DNA from: Campylobacter concisus ATCC 51562
Lineage (GTDB): Bacteria > Campylobacterota > Campylobacteria > Campylobacterales > Campylobacteraceae
Assembly (NCBI RefSeq): GCF_000466745.1
Contig: NZ_ANNI01000002.1
Coordinates: forward strand, 1 to 36,159
Direction of reading: 5' to 3'
Length of the DNA stretch: 36,159 nucleotides
Under the pieces are notes generated by a model. It was not told the origin of the DNA. It worked only from the letters and a program-made list of their open reading frames with translations, and made no database searches. This document shows, piece after piece, positions 1 through 8,643 of the stretch. Within the stretch, counting starts at the first letter, position 1. Each line of letters starts with the position of its first letter. A program made the position numbers and the translations under genes.

Positions 1-95
1 TCAGAGTTACTTATCTTTTTATTTGCTTGATTAGCTGAGCAAGCTATTAAGAATATACTTGTTAGAAGTAGTAATATAAATGCGGTAAATTTCAT
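1..95 (-). CDS. Partial lipoprotein, N-terminus only
   Basis: Reading the minus strand from ATG at 95 gives 31 residues starting MKFTAFILLLLTSIFLIAC, and the frame stays open to the window edge. It has a short basic start, a hydrophobic core and a lipobox (LIAC, lipid-bearing Cys at residue 19), so the product should be an exported, lipid-anchored protein. No strong ribosome binding site is visible before the ATG. The functional part lies outside the window, so no family can be named. Confidence 0.6.
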   Translation of the reverse strand, partial: MKFTAFILLLLTSIFLIACSANQANKKISNS

Positions 96-156
96 AAATA
101 AATTTTTAAAATAAATAATCAAAAATCTAAGAATTTTGCATAATGAAGCCAAGAAG

Positions 157-185
157 TTCATCTAAGGATTTTGTCCTTAGATGAA
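157..185. terminator. Perfect 12-bp inverted repeat after the cmeC-downstream gene
   Basis: Arms 157-168 (TTCATCTAAGGA) and 174-185 are perfectly complementary around a 5-nt loop. The hairpin begins 3 nt past the stop codon of the small membrane protein gene, where the cme transcript would end. On the minus strand it is not followed by a clean T-run, so it may be an imperfect intrinsic terminator or a 3'-end stabilising hairpin. Confidence 0.5.
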
Positions 186-188
186 AGA

Positions 189-416
189 TTAAGATTTTTT
201 GATCGCTCTAATAGGAATAACAAATATTGCTGCGATCACATAAAAAGCAATACAAAAAACAGCCGCCATCATAAATATCTCGCCGATATCATAAAAGCTT
301 GACTCAAGCCTAAATGTATCCACGTAATTTATCGCAAACCATAATGCTACACCAAGAGCGATAGCAAAAACAAAAAATCCCCAAGAAAACAAGAAATTTA
401 ATATCTTAGTTCCCAA
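189..416 (-). CDS. Small two-helix membrane protein downstream of cmeC
   Basis: This encodes a 75-residue protein of unknown function. The start is TTG at 416, supported by a strong ribosome binding site (AAGGAGAG) a few bases upstream; no ATG fits better. Two hydrophobic stretches, about residues 7-30 and 46-68, predict two inner-membrane helices separated by a short acidic loop, and the C-terminus is basic (RAIKKS). It starts 16 bp after the cmeC stop on the same strand and is followed by a hairpin, so it probably rides on the cmeABC transcript. A role in efflux is possible from position only. I do not recognise the family. Confidence 0.7.
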   Translation of the reverse strand: MGTKILNFLFSWGFFVFAIALGVALWFAINYVDTFRLESSFYDIGEIFMMAAVFCIAFYVIAAIFVIPIRAIKKS

Positions 417-432
417 TTTCTCTCCTTTTTAA

Positions 433-1815
433 TTATTTTTCTAACCTAAAACCACCACCAAAAGCTCTATAAACTTCAACTGCACTGTCGACCTCATCAA
501 GCTTTGCTGAGACGTCTTGTAATTTTGCTTGAAGCAAATTTCTCTGCGCATCAAGAAGCTCTAAATGTCCAATGTAGCCAGCGTCATATTGCTCTTTAGC
601 AAGCGAGTAAATTCTTTGTTGGGATTTTAGCAAATTTTTCACTTGTTCCAAAGAAATTTTTGCATTTTGCCTTGAAACAAGCGCATCTCTTACTTCACCA
701 AGAGCCGATTTTACCGCGGCTTCATAATTAACAGCAGCAATTTGTTCATTTGTTTTAGCCACTGCAACATTATTTTTTGTCCTACCAAAATCAAAAATTT
801 TCTGTGCTAAAGAGCCACCTATGCTCCATGTATTGGCATTTCCAACAAAGATATTTTCAAAATCAATACTTGAAAAGCCAAAAAGTCCAGTCATTGAAAT
901 GCTTGGAAAATACTCAGCCCTTGCAACACCAACAAGAGCATTTGTAGCTTTTAAATCAGCCAGTGCCTTTGCCACGTCGCTTCTTCTTAGCAAAATTTCA
1001 GAGCTGATGCCAGCACTTATCTCTGGAGAAGCTGGTAAATTTTGCGAGCTAGCAACAGCTCCACCTAAAATTTCATTATTACTTTTACCAGTCAAGATAG
1101 CTAGTGAGGTGATAGCTTTTGACTTTGCATTTAATATAGAAGTAAGATTGGTCTTAGCGCTTTCTACTGCTGCCTTACTTTGCAAATAAGTCATCTCATT
1201 TATGCTTCCAAGATCAAGCTGTGTTTTGCGAAGCGCTAGCGTGTCTTCATAAGTTTTTAAAGTCTCTCTTAGCACAGCTTCTTGCATATTTAATGAAACT
1301 AACGCAAAGTAGCTTTTTGCAACACTTGAGCTGATACTTAGTCTCGCGCTATCGTAGTCAAATTTGGTTGCATTTAGGCTTTCTTCAGCTGCTGCTACAT
1401 TATTTCTTACTCTGCCCCAGAGATCTATCTCGTAGTTTAGTCCTAAATTTATGCTCGAACTTCTATAACGTGTTTGAGGCTGCTTAGTGTAGGTTTCCCC
1501 ACTGGTTTTTGCCTTGGTGTAGCCTACATTTAAATTTACCCCAGGGAGCAAGTCAGCCTCAGCAACGCCAAGGCTTGCCTTTGCCTTCTCTAAATTTAAA
1601 TAAGCAACACGTAAATTTGTATTTTTCTCAAGTGCATTTTCTACTAGAGAATTTAAATTTTCATCGTTAAATTCTCTCCACCAAAGATCCCTTATATCGC
1701 TTGTCTCATAAGTGTAAGTAGATGTGAAATTTGTATCTACATTTGGCATATCTGGACGAAATGAGCAACCAGCTAAAAACGCTGTCGTTATAAGTATAAA
1801 CGCCTTATTTTTCAT
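433..1815 (-). CDS. cmeC: CmeC, outer-membrane channel of the CmeABC efflux pump
   Basis: This is a TolC/NodT-type outer-membrane lipoprotein, the exit duct of the tripartite RND pump. An upstream in-frame ATG at 1848 exists, but ATG at 1815 is preferred: it is preceded by GGGAG and directly opens a signal peptide (MKNKAFILITTAFLAGC) with lipobox LAGC. That gives 460 residues. Two related halves rich in long helical heptads (AxxSLxxA, YxxGxI-type turns such as YDAGYIGHLELLDAQR near the C-terminus) are typical of the OEP family. The gene overlaps the end of cmeB by 11 bp, suggesting translational coupling. Assignment as CmeC rests on family and gene order. Confidence 0.93.
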   Translation of the reverse strand: MKNKAFILITTAFLAGCSFRPDMPNVDTNFTSTYTYETSDIRDLWWREFNDENLNSLVENALEKNTNLRVAYLNLEKAKASLGVAEADLLPGVNLNVGYTKAKTSGETYTKQPQTRYRSSSINLGLNYEIDLWGRVRNNVAAAEESLNATKFDYDSARLSISSSVAKSYFALVSLNMQEAVLRETLKTYEDTLALRKTQLDLGSINEMTYLQSKAAVESAKTNLTSILNAKSKAITSLAILTGKSNNEILGGAVASSQNLPASPEISAGISSEILLRRSDVAKALADLKATNALVGVARAEYFPSISMTGLFGFSSIDFENIFVGNANTWSIGGSLAQKIFDFGRTKNNVAVAKTNEQIAAVNYEAAVKSALGEVRDALVSRQNAKISLEQVKNLLKSQQRIYSLAKEQYDAGYIGHLELLDAQRNLLQAKLQDVSAKLDEVDSAVEVYRAFGGGFRLEK

Positions 1816-4800
1816 CTTTTTTTGCTCCCTTTTTCCAGTATTTCTCATTTAAATTTTCAAGCAAATAGTAAAACATTGGCACGAAAAATATCGCTATCGT
1901 CGTAGAAGCGATCATGCCACCAACCACGCCAGTTCCTAATGAGTGGCGAGAAGCTGCACCAGCACCTGTGCTTATAACCATCGGGAAGACGCCTAAAGTA
2001 AATGCAATTGATGTCATTACAATTGGTCTAAAGCGAAGTCTAGCTGCATTTATCGCTGAGTCAAAGATACTCTTACCGCTATCACGCTCTTGCATTGCAA
2101 ATTCTACGATTAAAATAGCGTTTTTAGCCGCCAGACCAATAAGCAACAAGAGTCCGATCTCAAAGTAGATGTCGTTTGTTAGTCCTCTTATCCAAACAGC
2201 TAGCAACGAGCCAAATACCGCAAATGGCACGGCTGTGATGACTGCTAGTGGGATGAGCCATCTCTCGTACTGAGCTGCAAGGATCAAAAAGACAAAGATC
2301 ATACCAAAGATAAAAGCAACCGTGCCTGTTCCTTGAGAATTTACCTCTTGATACGCCGTTCCCGCCCAGCTTATAGCGTAGTCCTCGCTACTTAGCGTGT
2401 CATTTACGACCTCTTGGATCGCTCTGATCGCATCACCTGATGTATAGCCAGTTTTTGGATCGCCCATGATCTTAGCTGACGGGAATAGGTTAAATCTATC
2501 AACGATATCAGGTCCGATCGATCTTGTAAGCGTCGCTACTGAATTTAATGGCACCATCTCACCCTCATTTGAGCGGACGAAAATCTTTCTTAGATCCTCA
2601 GGGTTGTTTCTAAAGTTATCGCTCGCCCTTGCATATACGCGGTAAGATTTACCAGCAAGGTTGAAGTCGTTTATATAGTAAGAGCCAAAAGTAGCCGCTA
2701 TCGTGCTAAAAATTTCGCTCTCGCTTACGCCAAATAGCTTTGCTTTTTCTTTATCAACCGTGATCTTAAACTGGCGGTAGTTTGTCTCAAGCGTAGTTCT
2801 CACATTTGTTAGCTCAGGTCTTGCGTTTGCAGCTGCAGTTACCTTTCTAGCGTCTGCTTCTATCTCGTTGTAGCTTTTGTCGCTCTTGTTTTGTAGATAC
2901 ATCTCAAAGCCGCCAGTCATTGATAGACCCATGATAGGTGGCACATTTACGACAAAGGTCATTGAGTTTTTTGATCCCCAAAGCATGCCGTTAAACTGAC
3001 CGACCAAAGCATCTGCGCCGTCCGTTGCACCTTTTCTCTCGCTCCAGTCTTTTAGCTTGATAAAGCTAATGGCTGAGTTTTCTCTAAGCGAGTTAGCTAG
3101 CATATCGTATCCTGCAAAGCCCATATTAAATTCAACATTTGGATTGCTCAAAATGGCATTGCTGATAGAATTTACCTCTTCTTTAGTTTTAAGCATATTT
3201 GTTGAAGGTGGAAGTGAGGTGATAACCATCAAAGCACCCTTGTCTTCTGAAGGCACAAGCCCTTTTGGCACCTTTTGAAATAGGCCATATGTTGCAAATC
3301 CCATTATGCCAATGACTATAAAGCTAATGATGACATGTTTTAAAATTTTTGCCACGCCAGCTGTAAAGAGCTTAGTGCTAAAGTCAAAGAAGTCGTTAAA
3401 TTTCTGAACTATCCAAAATGGCTTGTTCTCTTGCTTTTTAAGCATAACCGCACAAAGTGCTGGTGTAAGAGTAAGAGCGACAAAGCCCGAGATACAAACA
3501 GCAACGACAAGTGTTAGCGCAAACTGCTTTTGTATAACGCCAACAAAGCCCTCCATAAATGAAACTGGCACGAAAACCGCGCAAAGCACGAGCACGATAG
3601 AGATGACTGGAGTTTGCACCTCCTCCATTGCCTTAAATGTCGCGTCTTTTACGCTTATCTCTTTATCTTCATGCAAAATTCTCTCGACGTTTTCTATAAC
3701 GATGATCGCGTCATCCACGACGATACCGATGGCTAGGATCAGGGCAAAAAGTGTGATCAAATTTATACTAAAGCCCATTACATAAAGCCCACCAAATGTG
3801 CCTATGATAGAGACTGGCACAGCAAGCATTGGTATGATGGTAGCTCTAAAGCTCTTTAAGAAGAAGTACATTACGACAAGAACTAGCACCATCGCCTCGA
3901 TAAAAGTTTTTATAACTTCGTCTATTGAGACGGTGATAAATTCAGTTGGATTGTAAGCTATGGTGTGCTCTAGGCCAACTGGGTAGGTTTTCTTTAGCTC
4001 TTCAAGCTTTGCAGCGACTGCTTCAGATGTCGCAAGTGCGTTTGCATCATTTTGTAAAAATAGCAAAAGCGGCACTGCTGGTTTGCCATTTAGCATAGCT
4101 TCAGATGCGTAGCTAGCAGCTCCAAGCTCGACTGTGGCGATCTCTTTTAGCTTAACAACTGTGCCATTTTCACTTTTTATCAAAATTTCGCCAAATTGTT
4201 TTGGATCTTTAAAACGTCCTTCAGAAACTACAGAATAAACATAAGGATTTTCACCCTTTGATGGCTGCTCGCCGATCTTACCAGCGGCATATTGTGAGTT
4301 TTGAATTTTTACTTGAGAGATGACGTCACTTGGAGTTAATTTAAACTGAGCAAGTCTATCTGGCTTTAGCCAAATTCTAATCGAGTACTCTTTGTTGCCA
4401 ATTAGCACTGTATCGCCGATACCATTTACCCTTTTGATCTCGTCTGCGATATTTAAATTTACATAGTTATATAGCTCAACTTGGTTCATATTTGGATTTG
4501 TAAAGCCAACAACTTGAAGGATCGAGCCACTTCTTTCACGCACCGTTACGCCCATATTTTGCACCTCTTGAGGCAATCTTGAAAGAGCAGCTTGCACGCG
4601 GTTATTTACATCGATCGTAGCTTGTTTTGACGATGAGCCGATCTTAAAATATACACTTATATTCATAGTACCTGCAGAGCTTGAGGTGCTTTGCATATAA
4701 AGCATATTTTCAACACCATTTATCTGATCTTCGATCGCACTTGCGACTGAGTCAGCGATAGTCTGCGCGTCAGCACCGCTATATGTCGCAGTTACAGAGA

Positions 4801-4930
4801 CAGTAGGTGGTGTAAGACTTGGATACTCCTCTATAGGAAGCCCTTTGATACCCATAAAACCTGCTATAACTATAATGATAGATATAACAGTTGCAAATAT
4901 CGGGCGGTTTATGAAAAATCTTGAAAACAT
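1805..4930 (-). CDS. cmeB: CmeB, RND-type inner-membrane drug/proton antiporter
   Basis: At 1041 residues it has the usual length of HAE1-family RND pumps. It starts MFSRFFINRPIFATV, the classic RND N-terminus with the first transmembrane helix. Two large periplasmic loops each follow a helix (about 30-335 and 560-870). The proton-relay aspartates are present as D406 and D407 in the GIVVDDAIIVIEN motif of helix 4, and the matching lysine lies in GLAAKNAILIVEF of helix 10. The pump takes bile salts and many antimicrobials from the periplasm or outer leaflet and passes them to CmeC with CmeA as adaptor. cmeA ends 10 bp upstream. Confidence 0.97.
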   Translation of the reverse strand: MFSRFFINRPIFATVISIIIVIAGFMGIKGLPIEEYPSLTPPTVSVTATYSGADAQTIADSVASAIEDQINGVENMLYMQSTSSSAGTMNISVYFKIGSSSKQATIDVNNRVQAALSRLPQEVQNMGVTVRERSGSILQVVGFTNPNMNQVELYNYVNLNIADEIKRVNGIGDTVLIGNKEYSIRIWLKPDRLAQFKLTPSDVISQVKIQNSQYAAGKIGEQPSKGENPYVYSVVSEGRFKDPKQFGEILIKSENGTVVKLKEIATVELGAASYASEAMLNGKPAVPLLLFLQNDANALATSEAVAAKLEELKKTYPVGLEHTIAYNPTEFITVSIDEVIKTFIEAMVLVLVVMYFFLKSFRATIIPMLAVPVSIIGTFGGLYVMGFSINLITLFALILAIGIVVDDAIIVIENVERILHEDKEISVKDATFKAMEEVQTPVISIVLVLCAVFVPVSFMEGFVGVIQKQFALTLVVAVCISGFVALTLTPALCAVMLKKQENKPFWIVQKFNDFFDFSTKLFTAGVAKILKHVIISFIVIGIMGFATYGLFQKVPKGLVPSEDKGALMVITSLPPSTNMLKTKEEVNSISNAILSNPNVEFNMGFAGYDMLANSLRENSAISFIKLKDWSERKGATDGADALVGQFNGMLWGSKNSMTFVVNVPPIMGLSMTGGFEMYLQNKSDKSYNEIEADARKVTAAANARPELTNVRTTLETNYRQFKITVDKEKAKLFGVSESEIFSTIAATFGSYYINDFNLAGKSYRVYARASDNFRNNPEDLRKIFVRSNEGEMVPLNSVATLTRSIGPDIVDRFNLFPSAKIMGDPKTGYTSGDAIRAIQEVVNDTLSSEDYAISWAGTAYQEVNSQGTGTVAFIFGMIFVFLILAAQYERWLIPLAVITAVPFAVFGSLLAVWIRGLTNDIYFEIGLLLLIGLAAKNAILIVEFAMQERDSGKSIFDSAINAARLRFRPIVMTSIAFTLGVFPMVISTGAGAASRHSLGTGVVGGMIASTTIAIFFVPMFYYLLENLNEKYWKKGAKKDEK

Positions 4931-4940
4931 CTATCTGCCT

Positions 4941-6098
4941 TTACTTGCTACTTGTAGCGTTTGCATCTTTGTTTAAGAAATTTGCGCTTAGGTCTTTATC
5001 AGTTTCAACTGGTGCGCCAACTCCGATTTTAAGGAAGTTATTAACTATTATCTTATCGCCCTCTTCAAGACCCTCAGTCACTACGACCATATCTTTTGTT
5101 TGGTAGCTAGTTTTTACATTTTTTTGGCTTACTTTGCCATCTTTTACGACTAAAACATAAGAGTTTGTAGCGCTTTGTTGAAGGGCAACTTGTGGGATGT
5201 TAAAGGCATTTTTTTGAACAAATCCACTCATCTTTATATGACCAAATGCACCCGGTAAAATTTTACCCTCGCTATTATCAAAGCTAGCCTTTGCCAAAAC
5301 GCTGCCAGTTGCGGTATTTACGACGTTATCTATAAAATTTACTTTACCATTAAAATTTTCGCCATTGACACTTAACACAGCGTCACTATTTAGCTGTTGC
5401 CATGAGCCGTTATCCAAATTTGTCTTTCTAGTTAGATTATCCACATCGGCGATATAAAATTCTGCTTCAATAGGATTTATTTTTGTAAGTCTTACAAGTT
5501 TTGTTTGGTTTGCTATGACAAGTGAGCCAACATCTACTTGGTTATCACCCACTACGCCGTCAAATGGCGCTGTAATAGTCGTGTATCCTAGATCTATTTT
5601 CGCATTTTTTAAATTTGCTTTTGCGCTTACTAAATTCGCATTTGCAATGTCATAAGCCGCAACTGCTGCGTCGTAGTCTTTTTGAGAGACTGCATTTTTC
5701 TTATAAAGGGCAGAAATTCTTTTAAACTCGGTCTCGGCATTTTTTAAATTTGCATTTGCTACGCCAACAGAGGCATCAAGTGAGTCAAAGCTAGCTTGAT
5801 ATTTTTCTGGATCTATCAAAAATAACTTATCGCCAGCTTTTACTTTGCTTCCCGGCTTAAAAAACTGCTTTATGATAGTTCCGCCAACTTTTGGATAGAT
5901 AATAACATCTTGACTACTTACAACCGTTGCGGTGTAATCAAAACTAATAGGTATGTCTGTTTTTTGTGCGATAAAAATATCCACATGAGATAGTGGCATC
6001 TGGCGACCTGCTGCCGCTTTATTCTCTTTATTTTCAAAACAACCACTTAGAAATAAAACTGCAACCGAAAGTACAAGAGCACTTTTAAATTTTGCCAT
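4941..6098 (-). CDS. cmeA: CmeA, periplasmic adaptor (membrane fusion protein)
   Basis: The 385-residue lipoprotein is the HlyD/AcrA-type adaptor that joins CmeB to CmeC. Residues 1-20 form a lipoprotein signal ending in the lipobox LSGC. The middle shows the split biotinyl-lipoyl domain (VGGTIIKQFFKPGSKVKAGD near residue 90 and TTITAPFDGVVGDNQVD near 180) on either side of an Ala-rich alpha hairpin, followed by beta-barrel and membrane-proximal domains. It is the first gene of the operon. The 40 bp upstream hold a good ribosome binding site (AGAGAGG) and a TATGAT -10 candidate, with the CmeR operator just beyond. Confidence 0.95.
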   Translation of the reverse strand: MAKFKSALVLSVAVLFLSGCFENKENKAAAGRQMPLSHVDIFIAQKTDIPISFDYTATVVSSQDVIIYPKVGGTIIKQFFKPGSKVKAGDKLFLIDPEKYQASFDSLDASVGVANANLKNAETEFKRISALYKKNAVSQKDYDAAVAAYDIANANLVSAKANLKNAKIDLGYTTITAPFDGVVGDNQVDVGSLVIANQTKLVRLTKINPIEAEFYIADVDNLTRKTNLDNGSWQQLNSDAVLSVNGENFNGKVNFIDNVVNTATGSVLAKASFDNSEGKILPGAFGHIKMSGFVQKNAFNIPQVALQQSATNSYVLVVKDGKVSQKNVKTSYQTKDMVVVTEGLEEGDKIIVNNFLKIGVGAPVETDKDLSANFLNKDANATSSK

Positions 6099-6127
6099 AA
6101 AAACCTCTCTTAATTTTAAATTTTAAT

Positions 6128-6133
6128 ATCATA
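6128..6133 (-). promoter_or_regulatory. Putative -10 element of the cmeABC promoter
   Basis: TATGAT on the minus strand sits about 30 bp before the cmeA start codon and immediately downstream of the palindromic operator. An RNA polymerase bound here would have its -35 contact zone inside the operator, which fits repression by occlusion. No separate -35 hexamer is convincing, as is usual in Campylobacter promoters. Confidence 0.45.
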
Positions 6134-6138
6134 TTTAG

Positions 6139-6162
6139 TTTTTGTAATAATTGTTACAAAAA
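6139..6162. promoter_or_regulatory. Putative CmeR operator
   Basis: Perfect 9-bp arms (TTTTTGTAA and TTACAAAAA) flank a 6-bp centre, making a 24-bp palindrome. The 16-bp core, TGTAATAATTGTTACA at 6143-6158, matches the operator reported for C. jejuni CmeR, TGTAATAAATATTACA as I recall it, at 14 of 16 positions. It lies between cmeR and cmeA, upstream of the presumed cmeA -10 element. This is a strong candidate for repression of cmeABC. Confidence 0.82.
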
Positions 6163-6206
6163 TTTAAAGTTCTCGATTCTATTAGAAAACAAATAAAAAG
6201 TCAATT

Positions 6207-6833
6207 TTATTTTTTACTAACTCCATTCAAAAACAACTCAACACATAAGCCAACATGCTTTTTACGCTCTCTTTCACTAAGCTTTGGTTCTTCATTTATC
6301 AAAAGCGAATCGTAGTAATAAGCTCCTATCACACTTTGTATAAAGTACTTTGCAGCAAATTTGGCTGAAAATTTTGGATCAAGTTTGGCTTTTATCTCAT
6401 CTCTTTCAAAGAAATTTATAAGCACAAGATCGATCTTTTTTAAAATTTGATCCAAAAACGTCTTACCAAGTTTGCCACCATTTTTAGAACCCTCACTCAT
6501 CATTATCCTACCAAGAGAGATATGCCTTTTGCTGCAAGTAATAGAAAATATTATGGTTGCAAATTTGGTTAAAAATTCCTCCAAGCTATGAGAAATTTTA
6601 AGATCTATTTTCTCATCGATCTCTTTTATAAGCGCATCTATCTCTTGCTCAACGATCGCCTCAAAAAGCCCCTCTTTATTCTCAAAAAATGTATAAATGC
6701 TAGAAAGTGATCCGCCACTTATCGCTACGATGTCACTTAAGCTTGTCTTTTCGTATCCTTTTTCTAAAAATAGCTCAAGTGCTGTTTTTACGATAAGTTC
6801 GTATCTTTTTTTACCCTTTTCTGAGATCGCCAT
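6207..6833 (-). CDS. cmeR: CmeR, TetR-family repressor of the efflux operon
   Basis: The 208-residue protein (C. jejuni CmeR is 210) has an N-terminal TetR helix-turn-helix at about residues 10-57 (TSLSDIVAISGGSLSSIY followed by FENKEGLFEAI). A variable helical ligand-binding C-terminal domain follows. The ATG at 6833 is preceded by AGGAAG. It is divergent from nothing: ccoG, cmeR and cmeABC all run on the minus strand, with cmeR 108 bp upstream of cmeA. Binding of bile salts or similar ligands would release it from the adjacent palindrome. The function is inferred from family, position and operator match. Confidence 0.9.
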   Translation of the reverse strand: MAISEKGKKRYELIVKTALELFLEKGYEKTSLSDIVAISGGSLSSIYTFFENKEGLFEAIVEQEIDALIKEIDEKIDLKISHSLEEFLTKFATIIFSITCSKRHISLGRIMMSEGSKNGGKLGKTFLDQILKKIDLVLINFFERDEIKAKLDPKFSAKFAAKYFIQSVIGAYYYDSLLINEEPKLSERERKKHVGLCVELFLNGVSKK

Positions 6834-6857
6834 CTTGCTTCCTGTTAAATTTTTGCC

Positions 6858-6863
6858 ATTTTA
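6858..6863 (-). promoter_or_regulatory. Possible -10 element for cmeR
   Basis: TAAAAT on the minus strand lies just after the ccoG stop codon and about 25 bp before the cmeR start codon. It could let cmeR be transcribed independently of ccoG. The 30-bp gap is also small enough for read-through, so this is a weak call. Confidence 0.3.
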
Positions 6864-8189
6864 TCATCTTTTAGGATAGATAAAAGTACTTTGCCTTTGA
6901 ACGCTGATAGCTGGCTCGTCAGTGGCATAGGCTTTTATATTTATATGTTTTAAAAGATCTTTATCGATTAAATTTTCATTTTTTGATTTTAACGTGACAA
7001 TGACTCGTTGCTTTGCACCAGCTTTTAATATAAATGGCTTACTTGGACGAGAAATTTCTATATTCTTATCATCTACTTCAAAGTAAAAGGCATGCTCTTT
7101 ATTTTGTGTGTTTTGCACCAAAAATACGTAAGAATTTTCGACTTCATTTTCATCTAAAATTTTATAAAGCTCGCTTGTTCTATTTATGTTTAAAAGCATA
7201 CTTTCTTTTTTGCCACTCATCAATACCCCAGCTGTCAAAACAATGCCCAAAATGACAAGGTAGGCAACTGTTCTAAAGCGTAAAATTTTGACCCTTTTTT
7301 GCTCTTTTATAGAGTTTATACTTCTCCACTCAATAAGCGAGCTTTCATCAAAATGCTTCATCACTTTAGCGCAAGCATCACTACACTCTAGACAATTTAT
7401 ACATTCAAGCTGCATACCTTTTCTTATATCAATGTGTGTTGGGCATATCCTCACGCATGCCTCGCAGCCAGTACATAGCGCACCCTCTTCTTTTGGCTTT
7501 TTAAATTTCTCTTGTCCATTATAGATTACGCCGCCTCTTTTTTGATTGTAAATAACTTGGATCGTATCGTTATCAAACATCACTGATTGCACCCTAGCGT
7601 AAGGACAGACATAAATGCAAAAATTTTCTTTTAAAATGACGACATCATAAACTAACCAAATAGCTATAACAAGCCAAAATGCAAGCAAAACTCCATGTTC
7701 ACTTGGCTCTTTTAAATAAGCAAAAAAATCAAGCGGTGGCACAAAATACCATAAAAAATTTGCCGAAATAATAAGAGCTAAAACACACCAAATTCCAACT
7801 GCTAAAGCACGCTTTAAAATTTGTCCTTTTGGCTCATTTTGCTTATTTTGGATATTTTTTCTGATCTTTAAAATTTTAGTCTGCAAAAGGTCACGAAATA
7901 TCGTTCTAAAAATAGTTTGTGGACAGCTCCAACCGCACCAAACGCGCCCTGCAAGTGTCGTTAGGAAAAATATACTTAAGAACAAAATGATAAATAAAAA
8001 TGGTAACAAGTAAAGCTCTTGCATATCAAATTTTGTAAAAAAGAGATCAACTCTACTTTTATCAAAACTTAGCAAAAATAGCTGCGCATCATTTACTCTG
8101 ATAAATGGCAAAACAAAGACAAATAGCGTAATACAGGCGAAAAAAATGTAACGCCTCTTGGCGTAGCTAAGATGAAAATCCTTTGACAT
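6864..8189 (-). CDS. ccoG: CcoG/RdxA/FixG-type membrane ferredoxin
   Basis: This 441-residue polyferredoxin of the FixG/CcoG family acts in the inner membrane and is linked to copper reduction and assembly of cbb3 cytochrome oxidase. Helices lie near residues 12-30, 60-80, 128-150, 168-187 and 305-325. Conserved motifs are GRVWCGWSCPQT (81-92) and CIYVCPYARVQS (191-202). A two-cluster ferredoxin domain follows, with ligands C239, C242, C245, C249 and C263, C266, C269, C273. The C-terminal 110 residues form the periplasmic Ig-like FixG domain. It is 30 bp upstream of cmeR on the same strand. The divergent gap to rpsU holds the promoters of both. Confidence 0.93.
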   Translation of the reverse strand: MSKDFHLSYAKRRYIFFACITLFVFVLPFIRVNDAQLFLLSFDKSRVDLFFTKFDMQELYLLPFLFIILFLSIFFLTTLAGRVWCGWSCPQTIFRTIFRDLLQTKILKIRKNIQNKQNEPKGQILKRALAVGIWCVLALIISANFLWYFVPPLDFFAYLKEPSEHGVLLAFWLVIAIWLVYDVVILKENFCIYVCPYARVQSVMFDNDTIQVIYNQKRGGVIYNGQEKFKKPKEEGALCTGCEACVRICPTHIDIRKGMQLECINCLECSDACAKVMKHFDESSLIEWRSINSIKEQKRVKILRFRTVAYLVILGIVLTAGVLMSGKKESMLLNINRTSELYKILDENEVENSYVFLVQNTQNKEHAFYFEVDDKNIEISRPSKPFILKAGAKQRVIVTLKSKNENLIDKDLLKHINIKAYATDEPAISVQRQSTFIYPKR

Positions 8190-8286
8190 AATAAGCCTTT
8201 TTTGAAATTTTATGATTATAAAGCTTATGGCATTAAAAGAGTTTTAAATAAAAATAGTTAAAAGCTTAAATTTATGAAAGTTAAAC

Positions 8287-8292
8287 TATACT
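8287..8292 (+). promoter_or_regulatory. -10 element of the rpsU promoter
   Basis: TATACT is 35 bp before the rpsU start and would place transcription start near 8299. It lies in the 138-bp divergent region between ccoG and rpsU. There is no clear -35 hexamer, as is common in this genus. Confidence 0.5.
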
Positions 8293-8327
8293 CACGGCTT
8301 ATTTTAATCTGAAAGGTGGTGAGGACG

Positions 8328-8540
8328 TTGCCTGGTATTAAGGTACATCCTAACGAGTCATTTGACGAGGGTTACAGAAAGTTTAAAAAACAAACTGACC
8401 GTAATTTAGTCGTTACTGAAGCAAGAGCTAGACGCTTCTTTGAGCCTAAAACTGAGATCCGCAAGAAACAAAAAATTGCAGCTCGCAAGAAAATGCTTAA
8501 ACGTCTTTATATGCTTAGACGCTACGAGTCAAGACTCTAA
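8328..8540 (+). CDS. rpsU: 30S ribosomal protein S21
   Basis: This is the small ribosomal subunit protein S21 (70 residues, [18 protein letters not shown] to the Arg/Lys-rich tail ending RYESRL). An in-frame GTG lies at 8316, but the TTG at 8328 gives the conserved family N-terminus (M)PGIKV. It is preceded by a GTGAGGA ribosome binding site, so TTG is the chosen start. The protein is almost identical in pattern to campylobacterial S21, and the gene sits in the same position next to ccoG as in C. jejuni. It appears to be a monocistronic unit with its own promoter and terminator. Confidence 0.97.
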   Translation: MPGIKVHPNESFDEGYRKFKKQTDRNLVVTEARARRFFEPKTEIRKKQKIAARKKMLKRLYMLRRYESRL

Positions 8541-8547
8541 AACCAAG

Positions 8548-8572
8548 ACAAAGAGGGCTTTGCTCTCTTTGT
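8548..8572 (+). terminator. Intrinsic terminator of rpsU
   Basis: An 11-bp stem (ACAAAGAGGGC with GCTCTCTTTGT, one G-T pair) closes a 3-nt loop 7 bp after the rpsU stop. It is followed by a T-rich stretch (TTTAACTCTTCTTTT). Confidence 0.75.
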
Positions 8573-8599
8573 TTAACTCTTCTTTTAGCCTTATTTTTT

Positions 8600-8605
8600 T
8601 ATAAT
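8600..8605 (+). promoter_or_regulatory. -10 element for the six-gene set starting at 8644
   Basis: A perfect TATAAT preceded by a T-run lies 38 bp before the start codon of the HTH/coiled-coil gene and downstream of the rpsU terminator. It probably starts the transcript that continues through yajQ. Confidence 0.6.
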
Positions 8606-8643
8606 CAAAGCAAATTTTTTATTTTATTTTAAACGGAAATTCG

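Noticed and set aside
821-1189. 122-codon plus-strand frame opposite cmeC
   Set aside because: It lies entirely antisense to a well-supported gene, has no ribosome binding site and shows no recognisable domain; it is a codon-composition shadow. The same holds for the other antisense frames over cmeB, yajQ and nuo.
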